Shown in pieces: positions 52,053-60,887 of a DNA stretch of 64,000 bases. Under the pieces are notes generated by a model. The model ran no database searches. It had not been told where the DNA came from and saw only the letters and a program-made list of their open reading frames with translations. The DNA is from Armatimonadota bacterium (GTDB lineage: Bacteria; Armatimonadota; UBA5829): assembly GCA_023474015.1 (NCBI GenBank), contig JAMCYN010000027.1, forward strand, positions 18,266 to 82,265, given 5' to 3'. Within the stretch, counting starts at the first letter, position 1. Each line of letters starts with the position of its first letter. A program made the position numbers and the translations under genes.

Positions 52053-52513
52053 CCCAGGATTACGACACCACCGGCGTGAGCGAGCTTGACCTTGCTCAGT
52101 TTGACGATGACTTCGCGGAAGCGCCCGTCGAGGAACGTGAGTTCGAGGATGTTCCTGACGGCAAGTATCAGGTGAACGTTGAGAAAGTCGAACTCACCCG
52201 CGCCCAGTCCTCCGGCAACCCAATGCTGAAATGGACGCTCAAGATTCTCGGTCCGCGACTGGCCGGTCGCCTTCTCTGGCGCAACAGCGTGATGGCATCC
52301 AAAGAGAACATGAAGTGGCTAAAGACCGACCTGCACACATGTGGCGTCGATATCGAGAAGGCATCCCATCTCCCGGCCAGGCTGGGCGATCTGCTCGACG
52401 TGAAGCTGGAGATCACCAAGCGCACAAAGGGCGAGAACGAGAACATCTACTTCAACCGCAGGATCGTGGTCGAGGACCTGGCTTGCGAGGACGACTCGCT
52501 CGCACCGTTTTAG
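52049..52513 (+). CDS. DUF669-family protein, putative SSB
   Basis: The 154-residue protein matches DUF669: FEDVPDGKYQVNVEKVELT, SSGNPMLKWTLKILGPR and LGDLLDVKLEITKR. Members are encoded with Sak4 recombinases and are thought to bind single-stranded DNA. The acidic C-terminus (EDLACEDDSLAPF) is SSB-like. Adjoins ERCC4 gene without spacer. Confidence 0.82.
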   Translation: MTQDYDTTGVSELDLAQFDDDFAEAPVEEREFEDVPDGKYQVNVEKVELTRAQSSGNPMLKWTLKILGPRLAGRLLWRNSVMASKENMKWLKTDLHTCGVDIEKASHLPARLGDLLDVKLEITKRTKGENENIYFNRRIVVEDLACEDDSLAPF

Positions 52514-53047
52514 ATGGCCGAACCAGTCACGGTCATAGTCGACACGCGTGAACAGGTTCCCTATGAGTTCCCTTCGGGACAGGTGACAGTCGAACGGCGC
52601 GCTCTACCGGCTGGGGATTATTCCCTGGCCGGTCTGGAGCGCGAGGTGACCGTCGAGAGGAAGAGCTTAGAAGACTTCATTCACACGGTCATTCGCGAAC
52701 GCGACCGGTTCAGAAACGAATTGAAGCTGCTTCAAACCTTTTCGTGCGCCTGTGTTGTCGTCGAAGCGAATCTCGATGATGTGTTCACGGGCGACTATCG
52801 CTCTGGCGCTCATCCGAACTCAGTCTTCGGCGCGACCATGTCCATCATCATCGACTACGGCGTTCCTGTATATTTCTGCTCCAACCGGCAGATAGCGCGC
52901 CGGTTTGTTATGGAGTTCTTATTGCGTTATCACCAAAGGGGCCTAGATTTATGCAATGCGCAATCCCAGATACACATACCACGCTCCGAGGAGAAGTCGA
53001 ACGAATCTTCTTCTCCTCCGCCAACTTCTGCGCGGGGAGGTTCCTGA
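52514..53047 (+). CDS. ERCC4-domain nuclease
   Basis: The 177-residue protein has the XPF/ERCC4 active-site signature VIVDTREQVPYEF, VTVERKSLEDFI (ERKS) and a DRFRNELKLL helix. Such nucleases cut branched DNA. The last 32 residues, Ser/Pro-rich, are encoded in the 97-bp overlap with the RecD2-like gene, suggesting an extension by overprinting. Confidence 0.88.
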   Translation: MAEPVTVIVDTREQVPYEFPSGQVTVERRALPAGDYSLAGLEREVTVERKSLEDFIHTVIRERDRFRNELKLLQTFSCACVVVEANLDDVFTGDYRSGAHPNSVFGATMSIIIDYGVPVYFCSNRQIARRFVMEFLLRYHQRGLDLCNAQSQIHIPRSEEKSNESSSPPPTSARGGS

Positions 53048-55128
53048 CCAAGGGCGGCGCGAGCGTTCCGTTTGCCGGAAACGTCGTGCCAAAGGAAAAC
53101 GAGCCGCTTGTCCTACACGGCAAGTTCGTGAAGCATCCCAAATACGGACAGCAGTTCGAAGTTGCCAGCATGGAGTTTGACCAGCGCCTTGATGCAAGTG
53201 GTTTGGCCAACTACCTTGCCAACAACCCGGATATCAAAGGCATCGGCCCGGCGAGAGCTCGGGCCGTAGCTGACCAGTTCGGCAGTGACTTTGATCGTGC
53301 GCTTATCGAAACCCCGGAGCAGATCGCGGAGATCGCACGTGTTCCATTGTCCGTTATTGAAGGGCTGCGCGACAGGTGGCTTGAAACTTCTCAGACCAAC
53401 GCCGCCATGACCGCGCTTGCGGCATACGGACTCACTCACCACCAGGTCACCAAGCTGGTCAAGAAGCTCGGCAACAATGCCGTCGGCATAATCGAGCGAG
53501 ACCCTTATGTCATCGTCGGAGAGATCGATGGCTTCGGATTCAAGCGAATCGACAAGATCGCTCGACAGGTAGGCATCTCGAAGGACAACACCAATCGCAT
53601 CCGTGCGGGGATCATCTTCTGCGTGGACGAGGCGCTGGACAGAGGCGACTGCTGGGTGGAGTATGAGGAGCTTCTCACTCGGTCGAACACGCTCCTTGTA
53701 ATGGACTGCCTTGACAGCAGGTCGCGCATAGAGTCACATCTCGACAACCTGATAGATCAGGAGGCGCTTACCTGCTACAGTGCCGAATGCCGTTTCCTTG
53801 TGGCCAAGCCCGCAATCCGAAAGATGGAGGAAACGCTCGCATCGGTCTTTGCCGAAGGCAGGAAAGCGAATCCACATGCGCTTAGTGACGCCAGTCCTCC
53901 CAATGCCAAGCTGAACCTCCGTCAGACCCAGGCGGTGAATGCCGCGACGAACCATAGCATCTCGCTCATCTGCGGCAGCGCGGGTTCCGGCAAGACATTT
54001 AGCATTTCAGCGATTGCTGAGATATACGAAGAAGATGACCTGAGTGTCGTACTATGCGCCCCCACCGGCAAGGCGGCAAAGCGCATCGAGGAGTCGACCG
54101 GTAGGCCAGCACAGACCATTCACCGGCTCCTCGGATTCAACGGGAAAACCTATTCAAGGGATGCGGACAACCCTATATCCGCAGACGTCCTGATAGTGGA
54201 CGAATGCTCCATGGTTGATGTGCCGCTGGCATGGCGGCTGTTCCAGGCGGTCGATCTGTCTCGTACGGCGGTGGTGCTTGTTGGAGATCACAACCAACTC
54301 CCCCCAGTCGGCCCGGGAAACATATTGCGGGATCTCATTGAGTCGAAAGTGCTTCCCACTACAATCCTGGATGAGGTGGTGCGCCAGGCGGGAATCCTCA
54401 AAGAGAACAGTATTGCCATACTCCGAGGCGAAGTGCCGAAGACGCCACAGAAGGACCATGCCGACCACGGCGCATGGTATGTGGTGGACCAGCACAGCAA
54501 TGCGGATGAGGTTGGGCAGTTCATAATCGATCTGTTCAAGAACACGCTGCCCGACAAACTGGGCTTCGACATCCTGCGAGACGTGCAGGTGCTGACACCA
54601 ACACATAAAGGGCCTCTGGGGACGATGGAACTCAATTCACGACTCCAGCGGCTCATCCAGAAGAAGCTCTGGGGCAACGATATCATCCCCACTCCCGCCG
54701 AAAGGCGTCCGAGGCTCTACGTCAATGATAAGGTGATCCAGACCCGGAACAACTATGATTTCGGCGTCATGAACGGAGCCATGGGGATAGTGCGCAGCGT
54801 GGGCTCCGACGGGTCGCTTGCCATCGAGTTCGACGGGGGAGTTGTCCATATCGAAGCCGGTTCGCCGCACCGGAATGATATCCAATTGGCGTACGCGCTC
54901 ACAATCCACAAAGCCCAAGGGTCTGAATTTCCCTGCTCAATAGTGGTAGCCCACAAATCACACAGCTTCATGCATCACAGGAATCTTCTCTATACTGGCG
55001 TCACACGTGCCTCCAAGACCGCGATCATTGTCGGTGACAGATGGGGAATCGCCAACTGCGCCAAGCGCGTGCAGGTGGATGCGCGGAAGACATTCTTGAG
55101 TCTACTGCTGGCCGGAGGCCACGAATGA
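52951..55128 (+). CDS. RecD2-like SF1B DNA helicase
   Basis: The 725-residue protein has an N-terminal OB region (residues about 10-75), a helix-hairpin-helix (GIGPARARAVADQFG), the Walker A GSAGSGKTF, VVLCAPTGKAAKRIEE, DECSMVD (Walker B), VGDHNQLPPVG and the C-terminal YALTIHKAQGSEFP and YTGVTRASK helicase motifs. It is a 5'-3' helicase working with the recombination module. AAAGGGG precedes the ATG. Overlaps the ERCC4 gene by 97 bp and the primase gene by 4 bp. Confidence 0.92.
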   Translation: MQCAIPDTHTTLRGEVERIFFSSANFCAGRFLTKGGASVPFAGNVVPKENEPLVLHGKFVKHPKYGQQFEVASMEFDQRLDASGLANYLANNPDIKGIGPARARAVADQFGSDFDRALIETPEQIAEIARVPLSVIEGLRDRWLETSQTNAAMTALAAYGLTHHQVTKLVKKLGNNAVGIIERDPYVIVGEIDGFGFKRIDKIARQVGISKDNTNRIRAGIIFCVDEALDRGDCWVEYEELLTRSNTLLVMDCLDSRSRIESHLDNLIDQEALTCYSAECRFLVAKPAIRKMEETLASVFAEGRKANPHALSDASPPNAKLNLRQTQAVNAATNHSISLICGSAGSGKTFSISAIAEIYEEDDLSVVLCAPTGKAAKRIEESTGRPAQTIHRLLGFNGKTYSRDADNPISADVLIVDECSMVDVPLAWRLFQAVDLSRTAVVLVGDHNQLPPVGPGNILRDLIESKVLPTTILDEVVRQAGILKENSIAILRGEVPKTPQKDHADHGAWYVVDQHSNADEVGQFIIDLFKNTLPDKLGFDILRDVQVLTPTHKGPLGTMELNSRLQRLIQKKLWGNDIIPTPAERRPRLYVNDKVIQTRNNYDFGVMNGAMGIVRSVGSDGSLAIEFDGGVVHIEAGSPHRNDIQLAYALTIHKAQGSEFPCSIVVAHKSHSFMHHRNLLYTGVTRASKTAIIVGDRWGIANCAKRVQVDARKTFLSLLLAGGHE

Positions 55129-57698
55129 ACAATATCCCACAGGAACTGAAAGACCTCCGGCAGTGGGTCTGCTATCGAATTGAAGAACGTCACGGCAAGC
55201 CGACGAAGATTCCATATCGCACGGACAGGGCCGGGCGCGGCAACGCTAAGTCCAACGACCCGTCGACTTGGCACACGTTCGATGAAGTAATCGAAGCGGC
55301 CGCCAAGCCGATAAACAAGTTCGACGGCATAGGGTTCGTGCTGTCTGAGTCGGACCCCTATGTGTTCATAGACCTCGACCATGTGGTGGCTGATGGCGAG
55401 CTTGAATCATGGGCGCGCGAGATAATCGAGCGGGTGGACTCCTACACGGAGTTCAGCCAATCCGGGACCGGCATCCACATCATTGCACGAGCCAAGAAGC
55501 CCGGCCCACGGTGCCGCACCCACAACAAACCTCAGTTCGAAATATACGACGACGTGCGGCTCGTTGTGTTTACGGGCCGGTTGTGGGATAGATCGCCTGT
55601 TCAGATCAATGACGCCCAACAGGCTGTGTGCGACATTTACTACGAAGTATTCGGGGAAAACCCTCGCAACGTCCCCCCGAAGGAGACAACCAGGAATGCC
55701 AGACCGATAGGAAAGTCGGATCCGGTAATCATCGAGGAAGCCTTGTCCGCCACCAACGGGGAGAAGTTCAGACGCCTTTGGAATGGAAATACCGGGGAAT
55801 ACAATGGCGACGCCAGCGCGGCGGACATGGCGCTCTGCTGCATGCTGGCATACCGCACTGACAAAGACCCGGCCAGAATTGACCGCCTCTTTCGTGAGTC
55901 TGGGCTGATGCGCGACAAATGGGATGAACACAGAGGCGCGCAGACCTACGGGCAGATAACTATTGACGCGGCCATCGGCATGACCAAAGCGACCTATTCC
56001 GACCATGTAGGCAAACGGCGAGGGAAAGGGAACGCACGCGGTTCCGGGGCGTCACCTGACGCTGATGCACCCCACGGACCAGACGGCGAGCCGATGAACG
56101 ATCTTGGCAACGCCCGACGGCTGGTCAAGAAACACGGCGACACCATTCGGTTCTGCCACGACGCAGGCAAATGGTATTGTTGGGATGGTCGCCGATGGGC
56201 CAAAGACGAGACCAGCGAGATTGTGCGAAAGGCCAAGTGCATCGTCGATGATATGCTCAGGCAGGCCGTCGCCCTACGCAAGGCAGCAGAGTCCAAGACC
56301 GACGATGGTGCGCTGGAAGCGGCGAAGTCCTTTGAACGTCACGCCGTATCATCCGGCAACCACATGCGCATCAAGGCGATGATCTCCCAGGCGGAATCAG
56401 AGCCGGGCATAACAATCCTCGCGGCCGATCTGGACGCCGATCATTGGGCATTCAACTGCGCCAATGGCACTATCGACCTGCGGACTGGTGAACTGCGACA
56501 GCACAATCGAGCGGACCTGATCTCAAAGATAAGCGAGACCAACTACGACCCGGGTGCACTATGCCCTATGTGGGAGAAGTTCATCGGCGAGGTATTCGTA
56601 AGCGACCATGAGCTTGTCCACTTCGTTCATCAGGCATGTGGCTATACGCTCACCGGAGATACACGCGAGCAAGTGTTCTTTATCCTGCACGGGTGTGGCT
56701 CCAACGGCAAGTCCACGTTTATCACGGTCCTGCGTGACATACTGGGTGACTACGAGACCAAGACATCCACCGATACACTTGTGGAGAAGAACAACTCCAG
56801 CAACACCAACGACGTAGCAGCACTGCGTGGCGCGCGGCTGGTCAGCGCGATAGAGACCAGCGCCGGTAAACGGCTGGCAGAGGCCCTGGTCAAGGAACTG
56901 ACCGGTCAGGATGCGGTGACTGCCCGCTTCCTCTACCAGGAGTTCTTTACGTTCGTGCCGGTCTTCAAGCTCTGGCTTGCCTGTAATCATGTGCCCGTTA
57001 TCCAAGGCCAGGAGAAGGCCATTTGGCGACGAATCAAACTGATCCCATTTACTGTCCAGTTTCAGGATGCAGATCATCCTACGGGTCCGTACAAGGACAA
57101 AGCGTTATCTGAAAAGCTTGAATCCGAACATGAAGGGATTCTGGCGTGGCTTGTTCGCGGATGCCTGGACTGGCAGAACGGTGGTCTGCCCATGGCAAAG
57201 GCAGTTCAGGCCGCTACGGGCAAGCTGCAGCAGGATATGGACGTGCTGGGTGGATTCCTCGATGAGTGCTGTGTATTCACCAGGAACGCGCAGACGCCAG
57301 CCAAGGATCTGTATTCAGCTTATTGCCAGTGGGCCGAGCGCAATGGTGAAAAGCCGCTTTCGCAGCGATGGTTTAGCTTGAGACTATCGGAACGTGGTAC
57401 GTGCGAAAGCTATCGAACGAGAAGTGCAAGGTATTGGCACCGTATAGGTCTCCGGACTGATCAGACAGACGAAACATCGGGATCCGAATCGGAATCAGTG
57501 ACGCTTGTGACTGATGTGACGCTATTTCCTAAGGAGTCCCATGCGTGCGCGCATACATGTGAAGGGACTTATACGGAACACGAGTCACAACCGTCACATG
57601 CGTCACAGAACCCGAAAACCGAGATTCGTACCGACGGTACGGAATGCGCCGTCCCAAACAGCGATGGCCTTGATTGGTCGAACGGGGTGGCGTTCTGA
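55125..57698 (+). CDS. Phage primase-polymerase / D5-SF3 helicase fusion
   Basis: The 857-residue protein has an N-terminal primase-polymerase-like domain (WVCYRIEERHGKPTKIPY, FVLSESDPYVFIDLDHVV with DxD ligands), a middle NrS-1-like helical domain (REGLM-type RESGLMRDKWDEH), and a D5_N/SF3 helicase (Walker A HGCGSNGKSTF, SAIETSAGKRL, LACNHVPVI). It would prime and unwind DNA at the phage origin. ATG 55125 overlaps the RecD2 stop. Confidence 0.88.
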   Translation: MNNIPQELKDLRQWVCYRIEERHGKPTKIPYRTDRAGRGNAKSNDPSTWHTFDEVIEAAAKPINKFDGIGFVLSESDPYVFIDLDHVVADGELESWAREIIERVDSYTEFSQSGTGIHIIARAKKPGPRCRTHNKPQFEIYDDVRLVVFTGRLWDRSPVQINDAQQAVCDIYYEVFGENPRNVPPKETTRNARPIGKSDPVIIEEALSATNGEKFRRLWNGNTGEYNGDASAADMALCCMLAYRTDKDPARIDRLFRESGLMRDKWDEHRGAQTYGQITIDAAIGMTKATYSDHVGKRRGKGNARGSGASPDADAPHGPDGEPMNDLGNARRLVKKHGDTIRFCHDAGKWYCWDGRRWAKDETSEIVRKAKCIVDDMLRQAVALRKAAESKTDDGALEAAKSFERHAVSSGNHMRIKAMISQAESEPGITILAADLDADHWAFNCANGTIDLRTGELRQHNRADLISKISETNYDPGALCPMWEKFIGEVFVSDHELVHFVHQACGYTLTGDTREQVFFILHGCGSNGKSTFITVLRDILGDYETKTSTDTLVEKNNSSNTNDVAALRGARLVSAIETSAGKRLAEALVKELTGQDAVTARFLYQEFFTFVPVFKLWLACNHVPVIQGQEKAIWRRIKLIPFTVQFQDADHPTGPYKDKALSEKLESEHEGILAWLVRGCLDWQNGGLPMAKAVQAATGKLQQDMDVLGGFLDECCVFTRNAQTPAKDLYSAYCQWAERNGEKPLSQRWFSLRLSERGTCESYRTRSARYWHRIGLRTDQTDETSGSESESVTLVTDVTLFPKESHACAHTCEGTYTEHESQPSHASQNPKTEIRTDGTECAVPNSDGLDWSNGVAF

Positions 57699-58624
57699 TG
57701 AGATACCTCGACACTCTTACCCAGCGCGGAATTAGAGCAAGCATCCGCCAGGGCAACATGATCTGGCTTGACCCGCATTATCTGGTTACTCCAGATATCG
57801 CAGAGGCTGTGCGTTCGCACAAAGACGAAATCCTCAATGACATTCGTGCCATTTCAGCAGACACATCCAGCGAACTGCCGGAGATAATCCCGGACTATCA
57901 GTTCCTCATGGTCGCGACCGACCTTGACTCCTGGGAGGCAGATGATCCTCGGTTCGGATATGAGATCGGCGGAGAGCCGGTCTACCGAATGCTTGACGCT
58001 TCCTACTATGCCTGGCTTCGCCATCGCATGGAGAATGCCCGGAAAGCCCATGAATCCGGATCCCTGGATGATGCGGCATTCAACACCTTGCGCGAGCGGT
58101 TCAACGCGATACATACCTGGGCGGTAGCCCGCATCGGTGAAGATGCTCTGCGCACGGCCATTCGCACTACGAACGTCAAGTCCTACATTCCGCCGTCCGA
58201 GCAGACATTCGCCGCGTACCGCAAGACCTGGGACGATGCCTGGGACGCATACGAGCGACGACGGGCAGTACCTGCTCACCCGGTCGCACCATCCGACCAG
58301 GCCGGAAAACTCCAGCATCTGCTCGATACCCAGGGCTACGCCGGAATCAGATCAGGCATCATCGATGACATCGTGGTATTCGTGCGCGATGACTCGGTAG
58401 TAGTCCCTCCCAAGTGGTCCGGCAAGGTGATCTTCACCATGGACGAGCTAACCCTGATGATCGGCTCATCGCCCGAGGCCGTGACGCAAATCCACGAGGT
58501 CAAGCGAGTGTTCGGCGGAAAGGTCGTGCCCACGGATGAGTCCGACAGTAAGCTGTTTATCGAACAGAAACGGAACATCATGCCTCCAAGTGCTCCACAG
58601 CTTGCGCTAGGGTGCGGGGTCTAG
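57698..58624 (+). CDS. Phage protein with TubC_N-like docking domain
   Basis: The 308-residue protein begins MRYLDTLTQRGIRASIRQGN and VRSHKDEILNDI, a helical pattern like the TubC N-terminal docking domain that is often found in phage primase-associated proteins. The remainder, with RRAVPAHPVAP and KVIFTMDELTLMIG, is not recognised. It overlaps the primase stop (ATGA) and is the last gene before the packaging genes. Replication accessory role is likely by position. Confidence 0.6.
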   Translation: MRYLDTLTQRGIRASIRQGNMIWLDPHYLVTPDIAEAVRSHKDEILNDIRAISADTSSELPEIIPDYQFLMVATDLDSWEADDPRFGYEIGGEPVYRMLDASYYAWLRHRMENARKAHESGSLDDAAFNTLRERFNAIHTWAVARIGEDALRTAIRTTNVKSYIPPSEQTFAAYRKTWDDAWDAYERRRAVPAHPVAPSDQAGKLQHLLDTQGYAGIRSGIIDDIVVFVRDDSVVVPPKWSGKVIFTMDELTLMIGSSPEAVTQIHEVKRVFGGKVVPTDESDSKLFIEQKRNIMPPSAPQLALGCGV

Positions 58625-58797
58625 GGTCAGTTTGGATCAATCTGACAGTGGTTTTGTGCAAAAGCCCAGGTATTGGGTGCATTATTCGGGCAGTTTGCTT
58701 GTCAAATCTCGGCTTGAGAGCCGGAAGCTGAGCGTGAGTATGGCGCGAACCGCCTTCCTCGCCGATCTCCGGTTAGCCGTAACAAAGGAACACATCA

Positions 58798-59328
58798 ATG
58801 AGCGATATCAGACAAGACGAAAACGAGAAGGCGCAGGTCGGACTTAGAGACACCGACGGCATGGATCGCTGGCACAGAAACGGCGGCACACAGCCGGGTC
58901 CCGGTGCTCCAGTAGGAAATACCAATGCCCTGAAGCACGGAATCTACGCGGACAGGTTTCTAACCCCCGAGGAGCGCCAACTCTTTGACGCCATCATCAC
59001 TCAGTTGCACGAGGACTTCGTGTTCAACAAGAGCTCTGACTTCATGCAGGTAGAGTTGGTGGCGGTCTATTTCCTCAAGCTCGAACGAGCACAGGAGGCT
59101 GGAGATTGGGACGCGGCAGAGCGGCTGGATAGAATGATCCGCTGTCACCTCAAGGACCTCAAGGCAACCAAAATCGCCCGCGAGGGAGAGGAGCCGAAAG
59201 GCCCCGAGACTACTCCGGCAGAGTGGGCAAGCTCTCTTCTGAACAGATATGCGGAGTCCCAGAAGCCCAAGCGACCGCGCAAGCCGAAAAACGCCAAAAC
59301 AACTTCGGATAACACGGTGGAGGGCTAA
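58798..59328 (+). CDS. Terminase small-subunit-like protein
   Basis: The 176-residue protein has the PGAPVGNTNALKHGIY motif and helical body (FDAIITQLHEDF) typical of phage terminase small subunits or their associated proteins, with a basic KPKRPRKPKNAK tail. It would recognise phage DNA for packaging. The large subunit is 1.6 kb downstream rather than adjacent, with recombinase genes between. Confidence 0.7.
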   Translation: MSDIRQDENEKAQVGLRDTDGMDRWHRNGGTQPGPGAPVGNTNALKHGIYADRFLTPEERQLFDAIITQLHEDFVFNKSSDFMQVELVAVYFLKLERAQEAGDWDAAERLDRMIRCHLKDLKATKIAREGEEPKGPETTPAEWASSLLNRYAESQKPKRPRKPKNAKTTSDNTVEG

Positions 59329-59454
59329 GCGTTGGGTCGAGTTTCACGCGTGGATTTCGGAGGCGGCGTGGCGGTGAGTTCCAATAACTCATGTTCTCGG
59401 AACTCCTCGCTGGCCTGTGCGTCCCTCTCGGAACAATGCCTGCGGGAAATTGAG

Positions 59455-59490
59455 GCTGGGGAAAGGCCGGTAAGTGTTCCTCTCCCCAGC
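59455..59490. terminator. Hairpin between terminase small subunit and tyrosine recombinase
   Basis: GCTGGGGA (59455-59462) pairs with TCCCCAGC (59483-59490). It separates convergent transcripts and may end both. Confidence 0.5.
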
Positions 59491-59502
59491 AGAGTCGGCA
59501 AC

Positions 59503-60417
59503 TCAGATCCGCTCGAGTGCATCCTCCAGGGCTTCGTCGGAGAGGTGCGTGTAGATTTCGGTCGTGGAGATGTCGCGGTGGCCGAGGGCGCGCTTGACGA
59601 GAAGCAGGTCGGAGGTTCTGGCGTAGAGGTGAGTCGCGAATGTGTGCCGCAAGCCATGTGGCGATATGTGTTTGGCGATTCCGGCGGCGTCCAGCCAGTG
59701 CTTGAGGCGCTGAGCGATCTGCCTGTCGCAGAGCCGTGTACCTCTCGCAGTAGAAAAGAGCGCCGTGCATTCGCTGGTTACTACTCTCCGGCGTTCCTTG
59801 AGGTAGTCACGAAGCAACGTGCGAAGCGTGGACTTCAGGAACTTGACCTGCGGGACGTTGCCTTTTCCTGTGATGCGAATGTGCTTGCCGTCCAGGTCGA
59901 CGTCGTCAACGTCCAGGTTCACCAGTTCCGCGATGCGAATGCCGGTGCCGAGGAACAGTTCGAAGATGACTCGGTCGCGGCGTGCCAGTGGATTGGCGCG
60001 GTCGTGGAGTTCATTGAGGAGTCTGCGCTTCTCCGCTTCGGTCAGGAACTCGGGCGGCGTTCTCGACAGGCGCTTTGTGGTGACGGCCGTGGCCGGGCTG
60101 GAGTCTATCAGACCACTCTCGGCGGCCCACGCAAAGAACGAGCGGACCACTGCCTTGAGCCGATGCATTGTCGCGGCAGACTTGGGCGCATCGTTCTCCA
60201 AGATCGCGACTGCGGGACCGGTGAGCGTGGCATCAATCATCGCGGCGGTGACGTCGGCGATACAGGGGACAGGCAGCGCCCGGACAAAGCAGCGCAGGTC
60301 ACGCAGGTATGCCGAGATGGTGTGCTCCGAGCGTCCCTGCGCCCGGAGCCTCACCGCGAAGTCGTCTATTGCTTGTTCAAGATCGTCAGTCGGCTGCGGC
60401 CGGATCGGATTCGGCAT
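59503..60417 (-). CDS. Tyrosine recombinase, XerC/D-type
   Basis: The 304-residue protein has the complete tyrosine recombinase catalytic set: Arg in GTGIRIAELVN, Lys in TGKGNVPQ, HGLRHTFATHL with His-x-x-Arg, HRDISTTEIY with His and the nucleophile Tyr. An N-terminal SAM-like core-binding domain is present. On the minus strand, in an otherwise plus-strand packaging region, it is preceded by a second gene of a core-binding domain only, overlapping by 32 bp. Confidence 0.93.
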   Translation of the reverse strand: MPNPIRPQPTDDLEQAIDDFAVRLRAQGRSEHTISAYLRDLRCFVRALPVPCIADVTAAMIDATLTGPAVAILENDAPKSAATMHRLKAVVRSFFAWAAESGLIDSSPATAVTTKRLSRTPPEFLTEAEKRRLLNELHDRANPLARRDRVIFELFLGTGIRIAELVNLDVDDVDLDGKHIRITGKGNVPQVKFLKSTLRTLLRDYLKERRRVVTSECTALFSTARGTRLCDRQIAQRLKHWLDAAGIAKHISPHGLRHTFATHLYARTSDLLLVKRALGHRDISTTEIYTHLSDEALEDALERI

Positions 60418-60778
60418 TGCTCACCTCCGGTGTGGTTCTCGCGCTGCGCCCCATCGGCGTGTCTTTCGGCAGTGGAAGCTTGGCGATGTATCCCTGCTCC
60501 AGCGCCCAGCACAGGAACATCCGAAAGACTCGAACAGTTTTCCTGACGGTCGGCTCGGAGCGTTCCTTGCCACTGGGCATTTTCAGCAGCGCGTCGGACT
60601 TGAGAAAGCCCGAGACGTGCGGGACGAGAATGGAGCCGAGCTTCTTGTCCAAGCCAAAGTGGGCTTCTATCTGCTCGGCATCTTTGGAATACGTGTAGAG
60701 CGTCCTTTCGCTCTTGCCACAAGCCTTGAGGTGTTCAAGGTATTCCTGCAGCGCGTCGTGCAGTGTCTTTTCTGTCAT
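60386..60778 (-). CDS. Core-binding (SAM-like) domain-only protein paired with the tyrosine recombinase
   Basis: The 130-residue product (LHDALQEYLEHLKACGKSERTL, TVRKTVRVFRMFLCWALEQGY) resembles the N-terminal SAM-like DNA-binding domain of tyrosine recombinases but has no catalytic domain. GAGGAGG precedes the ATG at 60778. It overlaps the recombinase start by 32 bp and may be an accessory subunit that helps target or dimerise the enzyme; alternatively it is an integrase that lost its catalytic half. Confidence 0.75.
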   Translation of the reverse strand: MTEKTLHDALQEYLEHLKACGKSERTLYTYSKDAEQIEAHFGLDKKLGSILVPHVSGFLKSDALLKMPSGKERSEPTVRKTVRVFRMFLCWALEQGYIAKLPLPKDTPMGRSARTTPEVSNAESDPAAAD

Positions 60779-60887
60779 CTCACTACCTCCTCGGAGTTTG
60801 GTGTGATCTACATTCACGCTTGGAACATGCCTCCAAGTCAAGTGGAATGTGCTCAGCATTCATCCGGGGATTGATCGGAGGAAACCA

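Noticed and set aside
58632..58847. 71-codon frame before the terminase small-subunit-like gene
   Set aside because: Overlaps the start of the better supported gene at 58798, has no recognisable motif, and no good ribosome-binding site.
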